A DNA stretch of 64,000 nucleotides, taken from contig NZ_JAHLPT010000002.1 of NCBI RefSeq assembly GCF_018918025.1, positions 62,001-126,000 on the forward strand, read 5' to 3'. The stretch comes from Oscillibacter sp. MSJ-31. GTDB taxonomy: Bacteria; Bacillota; Clostridia; Oscillospirales; Oscillospiraceae. Numbering within the stretch: position 1 is the stretch's first letter; every line of letters starts with the position of its first letter. The position numbers and the translations under genes are program-made. Under the pieces are notes generated by a model, which was not told the origin of the DNA, ran no database searches, and was given only the letters and a program-made list of their open reading frames with translations. Positions 17,037 to 27,237 of the stretch are shown here, piece by piece.

Positions 17037-17060
17037 CAACGGCGGCCGGAGCCGCCGTTG
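17037..17060 (-). terminator. Terminator of the cca-DUF2974 unit
   Basis: CAACGGCGGC pairs with GCCGCCGTTG over a 4-base loop; TTTTTA follows on the minus strand. Confidence 0.85.
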
Positions 17061-17065
17061 CTTCC

Positions 17066-18250
17066 TCATTTCTTTTTCGCGCCGCGCTTTTCCGCCTTTT
17101 TGCGCTGCCGCTCGAGCTTGCGGCGCAGCGGCTCGAGATCGTTTTTCTGCACGTCGTCCGCCACGTTCTTCGCGTACGAGCCCACGAGCGCCCGCAGCGA
17201 GCCGGAGAGGAGCTGACGCGTCTCGCGGTCGAGGTTCGAGTAGGTCTTGAGCATCGTCACCGCGCTTTTGAGCTTGTCGCCGTTGAGGTCGGAGAGCGTT
17301 TTCGCGCCCGAGGCGGTGAGCACCGTATAGAGCGCGTCGGCAAACGCCTCGCGCTGTTTGGGGCTGAGCGATCCCTCCCACGACTCGAGCGTTTCGTCGA
17401 TGACCTTTCCCTCGCGGGAGAAGCCGTCGAGATGGATGAAATGATCGCCCACGACCTGCCAGGAAAAGCCGTCGTGCTGCAGCATCCCCTCGGCGTCCGA
17501 GCGCACGATCTCCACATTCTGCTCATGCTCCAGAAGCTGCCCGACCACGCTCGACTGCGGCACGACCGTCAGGATGCGGTCGGCCACGCGCGTGTGCTCC
17601 GGCGTGCCGACGAGCGGCTTGGCGAAGCCGGGGCCGTCGTTGTTGTAGACCCGAAGAATGCGGTCCTGCACGGCGGCCGGGGCCTTTACCGCGGCATAGA
17701 CCGAAAGGTTGCCGCCCTTGGAGTGTCCGCCGATGCGCAGCTTCGCGTCCGGATACTGCCGCGTCATGCGGCCAAGGTATTCAAGCGCGCGCGTCTGGGA
17801 GGGGATGACCTCGAGGTAGCCCATGTTCAGGTCCTCCTTCCAGCCGACGATGGTATCGTCCGTGCCGCGGTAGGAAAGATAGATGCTGCCGTCGCCCAGC
17901 TCGACCGTCAGCGCCGCGAACTGCTGCTCGCGCGCGTCGTCCATCAGCTCGCAGTAGCCGTTCAGCAGCATCCCGCCGAAGCGCACGGAGTGCGCCATGC
18001 GGCACATGAGGTCGGGGATGCGCCCCGGGACCAGCACGCCCATGTCGATCTCCTGCCCGTTATGGCGGGCGAAGTAGGTTCCCGCCGCGTCGCGCAGCGG
18101 CACGCCGCGCCCCAGCTCCGGCGGCGGCACGATGCCCTCGAAGTTGATGAAGCTCAGCTCCGCCAGGATCAGGCCGTCCACCTCGTTGAACGGTGAGACC
18201 GTCAGCGGCAGGTCGCCGCGCCAGTCCAGATAATCCATGATGTTCGCCAT
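17066..18250 (-). CDS. DUF2974 (Mbeg1-like) alpha/beta hydrolase
   Basis: A 394-residue protein. IYLSYRGTDDTIVGWKEDLN (about 123-142) and the nucleophile elbow GGHSKGGNLSVYAA (S177) mark the lipase-like DUF2974 family. The C-terminal tail is basic and helical (RKLERQRKKAEKRGAKKK). No signal peptide, so the enzyme is probably cytosolic. The substrate is unknown. It starts 7 bases after the cca stop and is co-transcribed with it. Confidence 0.88.
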   Translation of the reverse strand: MANIMDYLDWRGDLPLTVSPFNEVDGLILAELSFINFEGIVPPPELGRGVPLRDAAGTYFARHNGQEIDMGVLVPGRIPDLMCRMAHSVRFGGMLLNGYCELMDDAREQQFAALTVELGDGSIYLSYRGTDDTIVGWKEDLNMGYLEVIPSQTRALEYLGRMTRQYPDAKLRIGGHSKGGNLSVYAAVKAPAAVQDRILRVYNNDGPGFAKPLVGTPEHTRVADRILTVVPQSSVVGQLLEHEQNVEIVRSDAEGMLQHDGFSWQVVGDHFIHLDGFSREGKVIDETLESWEGSLSPKQREAFADALYTVLTASGAKTLSDLNGDKLKSAVTMLKTYSNLDRETRQLLSGSLRALVGSYAKNVADDVQKNDLEPLRRKLERQRKKAEKRGAKKK

Positions 18251-18256
18251 CGTTTC

Positions 18257-19621
18257 TTACTCCCTTCCGTCTGTCTCTCCGCGCCAGCCGCTGCGGTACA
18301 GCCGCTCCGCGCGGCGCACAAGAGCGCCGTGTTCATTCGCCAGCCTCTCCGAGGCCACCTCGTCGAGCAGGCGCTGCTTTGCCCGCCCGACCGCGCGGCC
18401 CGAAAAGCCGATCGCCAGCAGCTCCCCGCCGCCGATGTGCAGCTCTGCGAGCGAGCAGCAGGCGTTTTCCGCCAGCAATTCATTGTAAAGCAAAAGTGCT
18501 TCACACCAAGGCTTCTGTGCCCGCTCCAGTCCGTCGGGCGCCTTAGCGGCGTTGTCCGCGAGCTTGGTCTGCAAAAGGTTCCACATCGTCTCGCGCCCAT
18601 AGCGCGCCATCATGCGGTGCACCGCCGCGCGCTCGGGCGGAAACATCTCGTCGAAGCAGGCAAGCTGCGCCCGCACGCCCTGCGCGAGCGCGTGCTCGAA
18701 GCGCAGCCGCGCCATGATCTCCTCCGCCATTTCCGCGGAAGCGGCGGTGTGTCCGTAAAAGTGTCCGATGCCGTTTGCATCCTGTGTAAAGCATTTTGGC
18801 TTGCCAAGATCGTGTAGGAGCATCGTCCAGCGCAGCACCCGCGTCGTCGGCGGCGCCGCGCCGACCGCGCGCGCCGTGTGCTCCCACACATTGTAGCAAT
18901 GGTGCGGATTGCGCTGGTCAAAGCCCACGCAGGGCAGGATCTCCGGCAGCACCACGCCGAGGATATCCGGGTACTCCAGCAGCACCGCCGCGGCGTACTC
19001 CCCGCACAACAGCTTATTCAGCTCCGCATACACACGCTCGTGCGCGATGGCGCGCAGGCCGTCCCTCTGTTCCCGCGCGGCACGCGCCGTGTTTTCCTCG
19101 ACCGAAAAGCCCAGCACGGACGCGAAGCGCAGCAGGCGCAGAATGCGCAGCGCATCCTCGGCAAAGCGCCGCGCCGGGTCGCCGACGCAGCGCAGGACGC
19201 TGGCTCTCAGGTCCGCCTGCCCGCCGAAGGGATCGACGAGCGTTCCCTCCGGTGAGAGCGCGATGGCGTTCACTGTAAAATCGCGGCGGGCAAGGTCCTC
19301 TTCGATGCTGCTTGTAAAGCGCACGCTCTCGGGGTGACGGCTGTCGCGGTAGGCTCCGTCGCAGCGCTCGGTCGTGTGCTCGACGGCAAACCCGCCGCGC
19401 ACGAGCGTCACCGTTCCGTGCATCAGCCCGGTCGGGTGCGCGTCCGCGCCGAAGAGGGCCATGACCTCCTCCGGCCGCGCATCGCTCGTCATGTCGTAGT
19501 CGTCCGGCTCCGCGCCGCGCAGCAGGTCGCGCACGCAGCCGCCGACGAGGTAGGGCGTATGGCCGCTTTCGCGCAGCAGCGCCAGCATTTCCCGCACCGG
19601 CTGCGGGGCCCTTTCCATCAT
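18257..19621 (-). CDS. cca: CCA tRNA nucleotidyltransferase
   Basis: A 454-residue protein. The polymerase head has GGCVRDLLRG, the catalytic DDYDMTSDA, and the RRDFTVNAIAL and EDALRILRLLRFAS motifs. An HD-type segment follows (MLLHDLGKPKCF at about 270). The enzyme adds or repairs the 3' CCA of tRNAs. The start at 19621 (ATGATG) sits behind GGGAGGTGGGCGC. Another ATG further out at 19681 has no site. Confidence 0.94.
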   Translation of the reverse strand: MMERAPQPVREMLALLRESGHTPYLVGGCVRDLLRGAEPDDYDMTSDARPEEVMALFGADAHPTGLMHGTVTLVRGGFAVEHTTERCDGAYRDSRHPESVRFTSSIEEDLARRDFTVNAIALSPEGTLVDPFGGQADLRASVLRCVGDPARRFAEDALRILRLLRFASVLGFSVEENTARAAREQRDGLRAIAHERVYAELNKLLCGEYAAAVLLEYPDILGVVLPEILPCVGFDQRNPHHCYNVWEHTARAVGAAPPTTRVLRWTMLLHDLGKPKCFTQDANGIGHFYGHTAASAEMAEEIMARLRFEHALAQGVRAQLACFDEMFPPERAAVHRMMARYGRETMWNLLQTKLADNAAKAPDGLERAQKPWCEALLLYNELLAENACCSLAELHIGGGELLAIGFSGRAVGRAKQRLLDEVASERLANEHGALVRRAERLYRSGWRGETDGRE

Positions 19622-19655
19622 GCGCCCACCTCCCCGAAAAAATCGGTCAAAAGCC

Positions 19656-19675
19656 GGCGAAAAAATTTTTTCGCC
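19656..19675. repeat. Perfect 20-bp palindrome in the cca leader
   Basis: GGCGAAAAAA directly abuts TTTTTTCGCC. It lies in the transcribed leader of cca and upstream of the murC promoter, so it may be an operator or an RNA stem. Confidence 0.5.
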
Positions 19676-19690
19676 GCTCAAAAATCAGCA

Positions 19691-19719
19691 TTGTACTTTA
19701 CGCCGGTTCGTATTATACT
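19691..19719 (+). promoter_or_regulatory. Promoter of murC
   Basis: TTGTAC (19691-19696), 17 bases, TATACT (19714-19719). It overlaps the opposing cca promoter. Confidence 0.7.
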
Positions 19720-19740
19720 ATATGGGATAAATTTTTGCAA
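19712..19740 (-). promoter_or_regulatory. Promoter of cca
   Basis: TTGCAA (19740-19735), 17 bases, TATAAT (19717-19712) on the minus strand. Its -10 shares bases with the murC -10. Confidence 0.7.
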
Positions 19741-19810
19741 TTCACTTCCGCGCCGATTTCAGCAAATGCCGAAGGCTGTCGGAATGTGTGCTTTTGGGAA
19801 GGAAAACGCT

Positions 19811-21181
19811 ATGGATATCAATTCCTATCTCGTACCCGGCAAGCGGGCGCACCTCGCCGGCATCGGCGGTGTGTCGATGAGCCCTCTCGCCGAGGTCCTG
19901 CATTCCATGGGACTCTCCGTGCAGGGCAGCGACATGAACGACTCCCCCGCCGTGGAGCACCTGCGCGCGCTGGGCATTCCCGTCGCCATCGGTCACGCGG
20001 CGGACAATCTCGGCGATGCCGATTTTGTCGTCCGCACCGCCGCCATCCACGACGACAATCCCGAGATCTCCGGCGCGGTCGCGCGCGGCATCCCGGTCTT
20101 TGAGCGGGCGCAGGCGTGGGGCGCGATCATGCACGGCTACCGCAACGCCCTGTGCATCTCCGGCACGCACGGCAAAACGACCACCACCAGCATGGCGACG
20201 CACATCTTCATGGCTGCGGACACCGACCCCACCGTGATGATCGGCGGCACGCTGCCGCTGCTCCACTCCGGCTACCGCGTCGGCCACGGCGACACCATCA
20301 TCGCCGAGAGCTGCGAATACTGCAACTCGTTTCTGAGCTTCTTCCCCACCGTCGCGGTCATTCTCAACGTCGAGGCCGACCATCTGGACTTTTTCAAGGA
20401 CCTGCACGACGTTGAGCACTCCTTCCGCCGCTTCGCGGAGCTCGTTCCCGCCGACGGCCATGTGGTCGCCAACTGGGACGACGCCGGCGTGCGCGAGACG
20501 CTCGCGGGCTACACCGGCTCGCTCTTCACGTTCAGCGAGCGCAGCGCGGACGCGCACTGCCACGCGGAAAACCTTGTCTACACCAACGGCCTGCCCTCGT
20601 TCGACGTCATCTGCATGGGGCAAAAATATGCCCACGTCGCCCTCGAGGTCGGCGGCGAGCACAATGTGATGAACGCGCTCGCCGCGGCGAGCGCCGCCTA
20701 CGTCCTCGGCATCCGCGGCGAAGCCGTGGAGCGCGGCCTTGCCACCTTCACCGGCGCGGGCCGCCGCTTCGAGAAAAAGGGCAGCTATCACGGCGCGGAC
20801 GTTTACGACGACTACGCCCACCATCCCGGCGAGCTGCACGCCCTGCTGACGATGGCGAAGGCGCTGCCCTACCGGCGCATCGTCTGCGCCTTCCAGCCGC
20901 ACACCTACACGCGCACAAAGGCGCTCTTTGAGGAGTTCGTGCAGGAGCTCAAGCTCCCCGATGTGCTCATTCTCGCGGAAATTTACGCCGCGCGCGAGCA
21001 GAACGACATCGGCATTTCGTCCAACGACCTTGCCAGGCGCATCCCCGGCGCGATCTACTGCCCAACGCTCGACAAGGTGACGGAGGCGCTGCGCGCCGCC
21101 GCGCAGCCCGGCGACCTGATCATTACTGTCGGCGCGGGCGACATTTACAAGGCCGGCGAAAAGCTGCTGCGTGAGAACTAA
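19811..21181 (+). CDS. murC: UDP-N-acetylmuramate--L-alanine ligase
   Basis: A 456-residue protein. HLAGIGGVSMSPLAEVL is the N-terminal Rossmann motif, SGTHGKTTTTSMATHI the ATP loop, NVEADHLDFF the middle motif and DDYAHHPGEL the C-terminal domain motif. It adds the first amino acid to the peptidoglycan precursor in the cytosol. Length is normal. GGAAGG lies ahead of the ATG. Confidence 0.96.
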   Translation: MDINSYLVPGKRAHLAGIGGVSMSPLAEVLHSMGLSVQGSDMNDSPAVEHLRALGIPVAIGHAADNLGDADFVVRTAAIHDDNPEISGAVARGIPVFERAQAWGAIMHGYRNALCISGTHGKTTTTSMATHIFMAADTDPTVMIGGTLPLLHSGYRVGHGDTIIAESCEYCNSFLSFFPTVAVILNVEADHLDFFKDLHDVEHSFRRFAELVPADGHVVANWDDAGVRETLAGYTGSLFTFSERSADAHCHAENLVYTNGLPSFDVICMGQKYAHVALEVGGEHNVMNALAAASAAYVLGIRGEAVERGLATFTGAGRRFEKKGSYHGADVYDDYAHHPGELHALLTMAKALPYRRIVCAFQPHTYTRTKALFEEFVQELKLPDVLILAEIYAAREQNDIGISSNDLARRIPGAIYCPTLDKVTEALRAAAQPGDLIITVGAGDIYKAGEKLLREN

Positions 21182-21204
21182 CGAGACAGAAAGAAGGCTT
21201 CCTC

Positions 21205-21747
21205 ATGTACCTCTCCCCCGTCTACACGGCTGCTCCCGCCGTTGCCGACGAGCGCGTCGGCGCGGTCTTTGCCGCGCTCGACTCCCTCGGTATCCCCTAC
21301 ATCCGCTTTGAGCACGACGCCACCGCCACGATGGAGGACTGCGCCGCCGTCGGCGAAGCACTCCACGGCACCATCTGCAAGAACCTCTTTCTCTGCAACC
21401 GCCAGCAGACGGCGTTTTATCTGCTCACCATGCCCGGCGACAAGCCGTTCCACACAAAGGATCTCTCCGCGCAGATCGGCTCGTCCCGCCTGTCCTTCGC
21501 CCCGCCGGAGAAGATGGAGGAGCTGCTCAACACGCACCCCGGCTCCGCCTCGGTGATGGGGCTGCTGTTCGACACGGAGCATCGGGTGCAGCTCGTGATG
21601 GACCGCGACGTGTACGACGCAGAGTATTTCTGCTGTCACCCCTGCGACAACCACGGCTCGCTGAAGATCAAAACGAGCGACCTGCTCACAAAATTTCTTC
21701 CCCACGTCGGCCACGAGCCCATCGTCGTGGACCTGCCGAGGGAATAA
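21205..21747 (+). CDS. YbaK/ProX-type aminoacyl-tRNA deacylase
   Basis: A 180-residue protein of the prolyl-tRNA synthetase editing-domain family. IPYIRFEHDATATMEDC at the N terminus, CKNLFLCNRQQTAFYLLTMP in the centre and VTHPGSASVMGLLFD-like text near 110 (NTHPGSASVMGLLFD) are typical of the stand-alone ProX group, which hydrolyses mischarged Ala-tRNA(Pro). It follows murC by 23 bases. Confidence 0.88.
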   Translation: MYLSPVYTAAPAVADERVGAVFAALDSLGIPYIRFEHDATATMEDCAAVGEALHGTICKNLFLCNRQQTAFYLLTMPGDKPFHTKDLSAQIGSSRLSFAPPEKMEELLNTHPGSASVMGLLFDTEHRVQLVMDRDVYDAEYFCCHPCDNHGSLKIKTSDLLTKFLPHVGHEPIVVDLPRE

Positions 21748-21753
21748 GCAAGC

Positions 21754-21784
21754 AAAAAACGTCTGCCGCCGGCAGACGTTTTTT
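21754..21784. terminator. Bidirectional terminator between the deacylase and sfp genes
   Basis: CGTCTGCC and GGCAGACG around a 3-base loop, with A6 on one side and T6 on the other, so it serves both converging genes. Confidence 0.9.
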
Positions 21785-21787
21785 CTG

Positions 21788-22387
21788 TTATGTGATGTCT
21801 CCCAGCGTGAAGCGGCGCACCGGAGCGAGCGCGTCGTCCGTGTGTGTGCAGACGCAGGCGACGTAGCCGGGGAAGGTCTCGATGTACTCAAAGCGCTCGC
21901 CGAGCATCGTGGGCGAGGCCTCCCGCTTCATCGCGGCAAGGCCGGCGCCGCCCCACTTCGCACGGCTCTCGCGCCGCGTCCAGCTCTCGAAAAATTCGCG
22001 CTCGGTCACAGCACCCGCAAGACGCTGCATCGTCCGCTCGCTTACGGGCCGGATACGCTCGATATCCACGCCGATGGGCCGGTCGTGGATGCCCACGAGC
22101 ACCGCGCCGCGCGTGTGGCTGAGGTTGAACTGCACCTCGGGATGCTCCGCAAACTCGGGCTTGCCATACTTATTATAGGTCAGCGCCGGCAGCTCACGCC
22201 AGCCGTAAAGAGCGTTGAGCCCGAGCCAAAGCGCCGCGTAGGCGCAGATCGGCTCATGACCGACCATGGGGTCCTTCAGGTGTGCAAGGCGCTGCCGCCG
22301 CTCCGGCGGGACAAGGCGCAGCAGCCGCTCGACCTCCGCATCGGTAAAGGGGCGCTCCAGACGAATGGAAATAAGCTGTATCTGCAT
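21788..22387 (-). CDS. 4'-phosphopantetheinyl transferase (Sfp/AcpT type)
   Basis: A 199-residue protein. IGVDIERIRP is the metal-binding motif and FFESWTRRESRAKWGG the W-x-x-KE-A-like motif (here ES-x-x-K). It moves phosphopantetheine from CoA to carrier proteins. With no carrier gene nearby, the target is unknown. It is a lone gene, divergent from dnaG. Confidence 0.9.
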   Translation of the reverse strand: MQIQLISIRLERPFTDAEVERLLRLVPPERRQRLAHLKDPMVGHEPICAYAALWLGLNALYGWRELPALTYNKYGKPEFAEHPEVQFNLSHTRGAVLVGIHDRPIGVDIERIRPVSERTMQRLAGAVTEREFFESWTRRESRAKWGGAGLAAMKREASPTMLGERFEYIETFPGYVACVCTHTDDALAPVRRFTLGDIT

Positions 22388-22578
22388 CGCCGCGTCCCCC
22401 TCCCATTTTTATCCAGTATAGCGCGGCGGTTCCATCCTGTCAAACCGCGAAGGACACCTTTTGCGCGGTTTTTTGCACATCGCAAATTTTTTGCCGCAAA
22501 AAGAGGAACGGACCGATCGGCGGCGTATAAATAGAGTTGTACGAGATCGTGCTATTTTGCCGGAAAGGAGGACGAGCC

Positions 22579-24358
22579 ATGGCGTTTCCCCAGAGCTTTC
22601 TGGACGAGCTGGTCGCTCGCAGCGACATCGTGGACGTAGTCGGCAGCTATGTGGCGCTGACGAAAAAGGGCGCGAACTACTTCGGGCTATGCCCCTTTCA
22701 CAACGAAAAGACGGGCTCGTTCTCCGTCTCGCCGGACAAGCAGATCTATCACTGCTTCGGCTGCAAGAAGGGCGGCGGCGTCATCAGCTTCATCATGGAG
22801 GAGGAGAACCTGTCCTTCCCCGACGCAGTCCGCTTTCTCGCCAAGCGCGCGAATCTGCCCGTTCCCGAGGAGGAGCAGGGCGAGGGCAGCCGCCTGCGCG
22901 CGCGGCTTTTGGAGCTCAACCGCGACGCGGCGCGCTTCTACTACGAGCTGCTGCACGATAAGCGCGGCGAGGCCTGCGCGGAATACCTGAACCAGCGGCG
23001 GATCACGCGCAGGACGGCGGTCAACTTCGGGCTCGGCGCAAGCGCCGATGAGTGGGACGGTCTGCTCACGGCGATGGCCAGAAAGGGCTACTCCAAAGCC
23101 GAGCTGCTCGCCGCGGGACTGGTCGTGCAGGGCAAGGGCGGCAGCGTGTACGACAAATTCCGCAAGCGTCTTATTTTCCCCGTCATCGACGTACGCGGCG
23201 ACGTGGTCGCCTTCGGCGGGCGCATCGTGGATAAAAACGACCCAGGCGCAAAATATATGAACTCGCCCGAGACCATCATTTACAGCAAGCGCCGCGTACT
23301 CTACGGGCTGAACCTCGCCAAGAAGAGCAAGCGGGAGAACATCATCCTTGTCGAGGGCAACATCGACGTGGTGATGCTCCATCAGGCGGGCTTCGACAAC
23401 GCCTGCGCCTCGATGGGCACGGCGCTCACGACCGAGCAGATCCGCCTGCTCTCGCGCTACACGAAGGAGCTCATTCTCTGCTACGACAACGACAACGCCG
23501 GACGCATCGCCACGCAGAAGGCGCTGGAGCTGCTCAACGACACCGATTTTTCCGTGCGCGTGCTCGAGCTTCCCAACCGCATCGTGGACGGGCAGCCGGT
23601 CAAGCAGGACGCGGACGACTTTATCAAGAATCAGGGGCCCGACGCCTTCGAGCGGCTGCTCAGCGGCAGCGAAACGGGCATGGACTTCCGCATGGCGCGG
23701 CTTGCGGCGGGCTTTGACCTCACGAGCGACCAGGGCCGCATCGACTACGCCGCCGCAGCGGCAGATCTCCTTGCGGAGCTGCCGAACGCGGTGGAGCGTG
23801 AAATTTACACCACCCGCGCCGCGGCGTCCGCAGGCATCTCGCCCGACGCCCTCAAGCTGGAGGTGCAGCGCAGCATCAAGCGCCGCGGCTACCGCCAGCG
23901 GCGGGAGCAGGAAAAGCGCGACCTCAACGTCGCCGCGCAGGTCCAGCCGAAGGAGCGCGCCATCCGCTACGACAATCTCCGCTCCGCCATGGCGGAGGAG
24001 GGCGTGCTGCGGCTCCTCTGCACGGACGACAGCGTGTTCGGCGATGCGCCGCCGCTGCGGGAGGAGGAATTTTCCTCTCCCCTGCTCGGACGCCTTTTCG
24101 CGCGGCTGTGGCAGCAGCGGCAGGAGTCGGGCCGCATTTCTCTCCCCCTCCTCGCCGAGAGCTTTACGCCCGACGAGGTCAGCCACCTCTCCACCATCGT
24201 GCAGAAGCCGGAGTCGCTGAAAAACGCGCCGCAGGCCCTGCGCGACTACATCCGCATCATTCAGGAAGAATACCAAAAGCGCAGCGGCGCGGGGCTCGAT
24301 CCCCTTGCTGCCGCCACCGAAAAATACAAAGCCCAACTGGGTCACGGAGGAAAGCAAC

Positions 24359-24366
<8 letters not shown>
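22579..24366 (+). CDS. dnaG: DNA primase
   Basis: A 595-residue protein. The zinc-binding [15 protein letters not shown] and [10 protein letters not shown] form the CHC2 domain; the RNAP core includes [20 protein letters not shown] and [16 protein letters not shown] (Toprim), with [10 protein letters not shown]. It makes replication primers. The ATG at 22579 follows AAGGAGGACGAGCC. Its stop overlaps the rpoD start by 8 bases, so the two are coupled. Confidence 0.96.
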
Positions 24367-25741
<1,375 letters not shown>

Positions 25742-25764
25742 GAAACTGAATCAAACAGCGAAAA

Positions 25765-25796
25765 AATACCGTCGGGGAGCGATCCCCGACGGTATT
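25765..25796 (+). terminator. Terminator of dnaG-rpoD
   Basis: AATACCGTCGGGGA pairs with TCCCCGACGGTATT over a 4-base loop, followed by TTCTTT. Confidence 0.9.
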
Positions 25797-25827
25797 TTCT
25801 TTCCCCTGCCCGCGTGCTCTGCGGGCT

Positions 25828-25926
25828 TTATCCGACCGATCCGCCGATGGCAAGACGCAGCAGAACGGCCGCAGTCAGCATAAGGACCGGCAGCTTGCGC
25901 CGAAGCCTTTTGCGCGCGCTGTCCAT
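25828..25926 (-). CDS. Small hydrophobic peptide downstream of flavodoxin
   Basis: A 32-codon frame: MDSARKRLRRKLPVLMLTAA, then VLLRLAIGGSVG. It has a basic head and one hydrophobic segment long enough to span a membrane. AAGGAAG lies ahead of the ATG, and it starts 10 bases after the flavodoxin stop. It may be a real small membrane protein of the flavodoxin operon or a chance frame. Confidence 0.35.
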   Translation of the reverse strand: MDSARKRLRRKLPVLMLTAAVLLRLAIGGSVG

Positions 25927-25936
25927 TGCCGCTTCC

Positions 25937-26359
25937 TTACTTCGCCAGCGCCCTGCCGAGCTCGCGGCAGGCCTCGAGCGCCGCATCGTCGGGCGCGTCG
26001 CAGCAGGTGACGCTCTCGCACACGAGGTTCAGTCCCGCGTCGCCGCAGTCCTTCTCCCAGCTGCGCATCCACTCACCGTCGCCCCAGCCGTAGGAGCCGA
26101 ACAGCGCCGCGCGCTTGCCGCCGAGGCTGCGCTTGCACGCGTCGAACATCGGCTGGAATTCCATTTCCTCCAGCACCTCGCTGCCCATGGCGGGACAGCC
26201 GAAGGCGATGGCGTCGTAGGCGTTCAGATCGCCGGGCTGTACCTTGTCGGGCGTGAGCAGCACAGCCTCCGCGCCTGCGGCGGTCATGGCCTCGGCCACA
26301 GCCTTCGCCATGGCCTCCGTATTGCCCGTACCGCTCCAGTAAACAACAGCAGTTTTCAT
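25937..26359 (-). CDS. Flavodoxin
   Basis: A 140-residue protein. VVYWSGTGNTEAMAKAVAEA is the FMN phosphate loop, and FGSYGWGDGEWM is the second FMN-binding loop. It is a one-electron carrier that replaces ferredoxin when iron is short. It follows the DUF3793 gene by about 32 bases, a pairing widespread in Clostridia. Confidence 0.93.
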   Translation of the reverse strand: MKTAVVYWSGTGNTEAMAKAVAEAMTAAGAEAVLLTPDKVQPGDLNAYDAIAFGCPAMGSEVLEEMEFQPMFDACKRSLGGKRAALFGSYGWGDGEWMRSWEKDCGDAGLNLVCESVTCCDAPDDAALEACRELGRALAK

Positions 26360-26391
26360 ATTCGTATGTTCCTTTCGATGATGATATAGTA

Positions 26392-26943
26392 TCAAACTGC
26401 GACGGCAAGCTGCTCGAGCTTCGAGCCGGTCTGCCAGAGTGCGCAGTAGATCTCCGTGCATTTCTTGAATTTCGCGAACAGGGCCTGCGCCTTGGCCTCG
26501 TCGCCGTAGACCTTCCACAGCCCCGCGCATTTGAAGCCGTTCGCGCGGTGGTCGATGAAGCCCTTGACGTCCTCGGGCGGATAGCTGAGGAACAGTCCGA
26601 CCTCGTGCGGGAACTCTCCGCTCTCGCGGAAGCGGCGGATGAGCTGCGCCACGCAGCGCGCACAGCTCTCATTGGCGTAGCCCGCCTGGCGCAGCAGCTC
26701 GGACGCCAGCGCGTCCTGCAGGTCGCGCCGCAGCTCGGCGGGACGGTAGAGGTAAAGGAGCGCCTGCCCCTCCAGAAAGCGGATCGGCAGCAGGCACAGG
26801 CCCTTCGGCACCAGCAGCCGGTTCAGCCGCCGGATGTCAGCCAGCAGGTCCTCGCGGTCCTCACAGGGACAGGGAAAAAGACTCCCCGTCTTGATGCCAG
26901 CGAGCGTCGGCGCGCCCTGACGGATCAGAATTTCTTCAGACAT
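26392..26943 (-). CDS. DUF3793 family protein
   Basis: A 183-residue protein. The family pattern is visible: LIRQGAPTLAGIKTGSLFPC at the start, RFLEGQALLYLYRPAEL in the middle, and HEVGLFLSYPPEDVKGFIDH near 125. Members are regularly paired with flavodoxin genes; the biochemical role is unknown. The ATG at 26943 is behind GGAGGAGGCGAGAG. Two palindromic sites upstream suggest metal-responsive control. Confidence 0.85.
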   Translation of the reverse strand: MSEEILIRQGAPTLAGIKTGSLFPCPCEDREDLLADIRRLNRLLVPKGLCLLPIRFLEGQALLYLYRPAELRRDLQDALASELLRQAGYANESCARCVAQLIRRFRESGEFPHEVGLFLSYPPEDVKGFIDHRANGFKCAGLWKVYGDEAKAQALFAKFKKCTEIYCALWQTGSKLEQLAVAV

Positions 26944-26995
26944 TTGCTCTCGCCTCCTCCGGTAGTATTTCACACGACGGCTGCTTTCATTCCAT

Positions 26996-27015
26996 CAGTT
27001 AAGCCACTCTAACCG
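26996..27015. promoter_or_regulatory. Operator-like site 1 of the DUF3793-flavodoxin operon
   Basis: CAGTTAAGCCACTCTAACCG is a degenerate copy of the palindrome at 27063-27084 (same TTAAG-n-CTCTAACC core). Confidence 0.5.
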
Positions 27016-27062
27016 TATGGTAAAAAAGAAAAGGCGTCGATTCCGACCTCTTTCACGTTTTG

Positions 27063-27084
27063 TTGGTTAAGGCGCTCTAACCAA
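27063..27084. promoter_or_regulatory. Operator-like site 2 of the DUF3793-flavodoxin operon
   Basis: TTGGTTA and TAACCAA form a perfect 7-bp inverted repeat around 8 bases. It lies downstream of the predicted promoter start, as expected for a repressor site. The TTA/TAA core recalls DtxR/IdeR-type or Fur-type iron boxes without matching either consensus exactly. Confidence 0.55.
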
Positions 27085-27122
27085 TGTTCTTTTGAAAAAC
27101 CGCACCGGCGGTTTACAGCTAT

Positions 27123-27151
27123 ACCATAGCATACTCCCGCCGCCTTTGCAA
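27123..27151 (-). promoter_or_regulatory. Promoter of DUF3793-flavodoxin
   Basis: TTGCAA (27151-27146), 17 bases, TATGGT (27128-27123) on the minus strand. Confidence 0.6.
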
Positions 27152-27192
27152 GTCTTTTTTTCGCGGATGAGAAAATTATTCCTGCCGGCAGG

Positions 27193-27229
27193 CGGAGCAG
27201 GACCGCCGCTTCGGCAGTCCCGCTCCGGG
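27193..27229 (-). terminator. GC-rich hairpin after yvcK
   Basis: On the minus strand, GGAGCGGGACTGCCG pairs imperfectly with CGGCGGTCCTGCTCC over three bases. The T-tract behind it is weak, so termination is uncertain. Confidence 0.4.
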
Positions 27230-27237
27230 CAGTTCTG

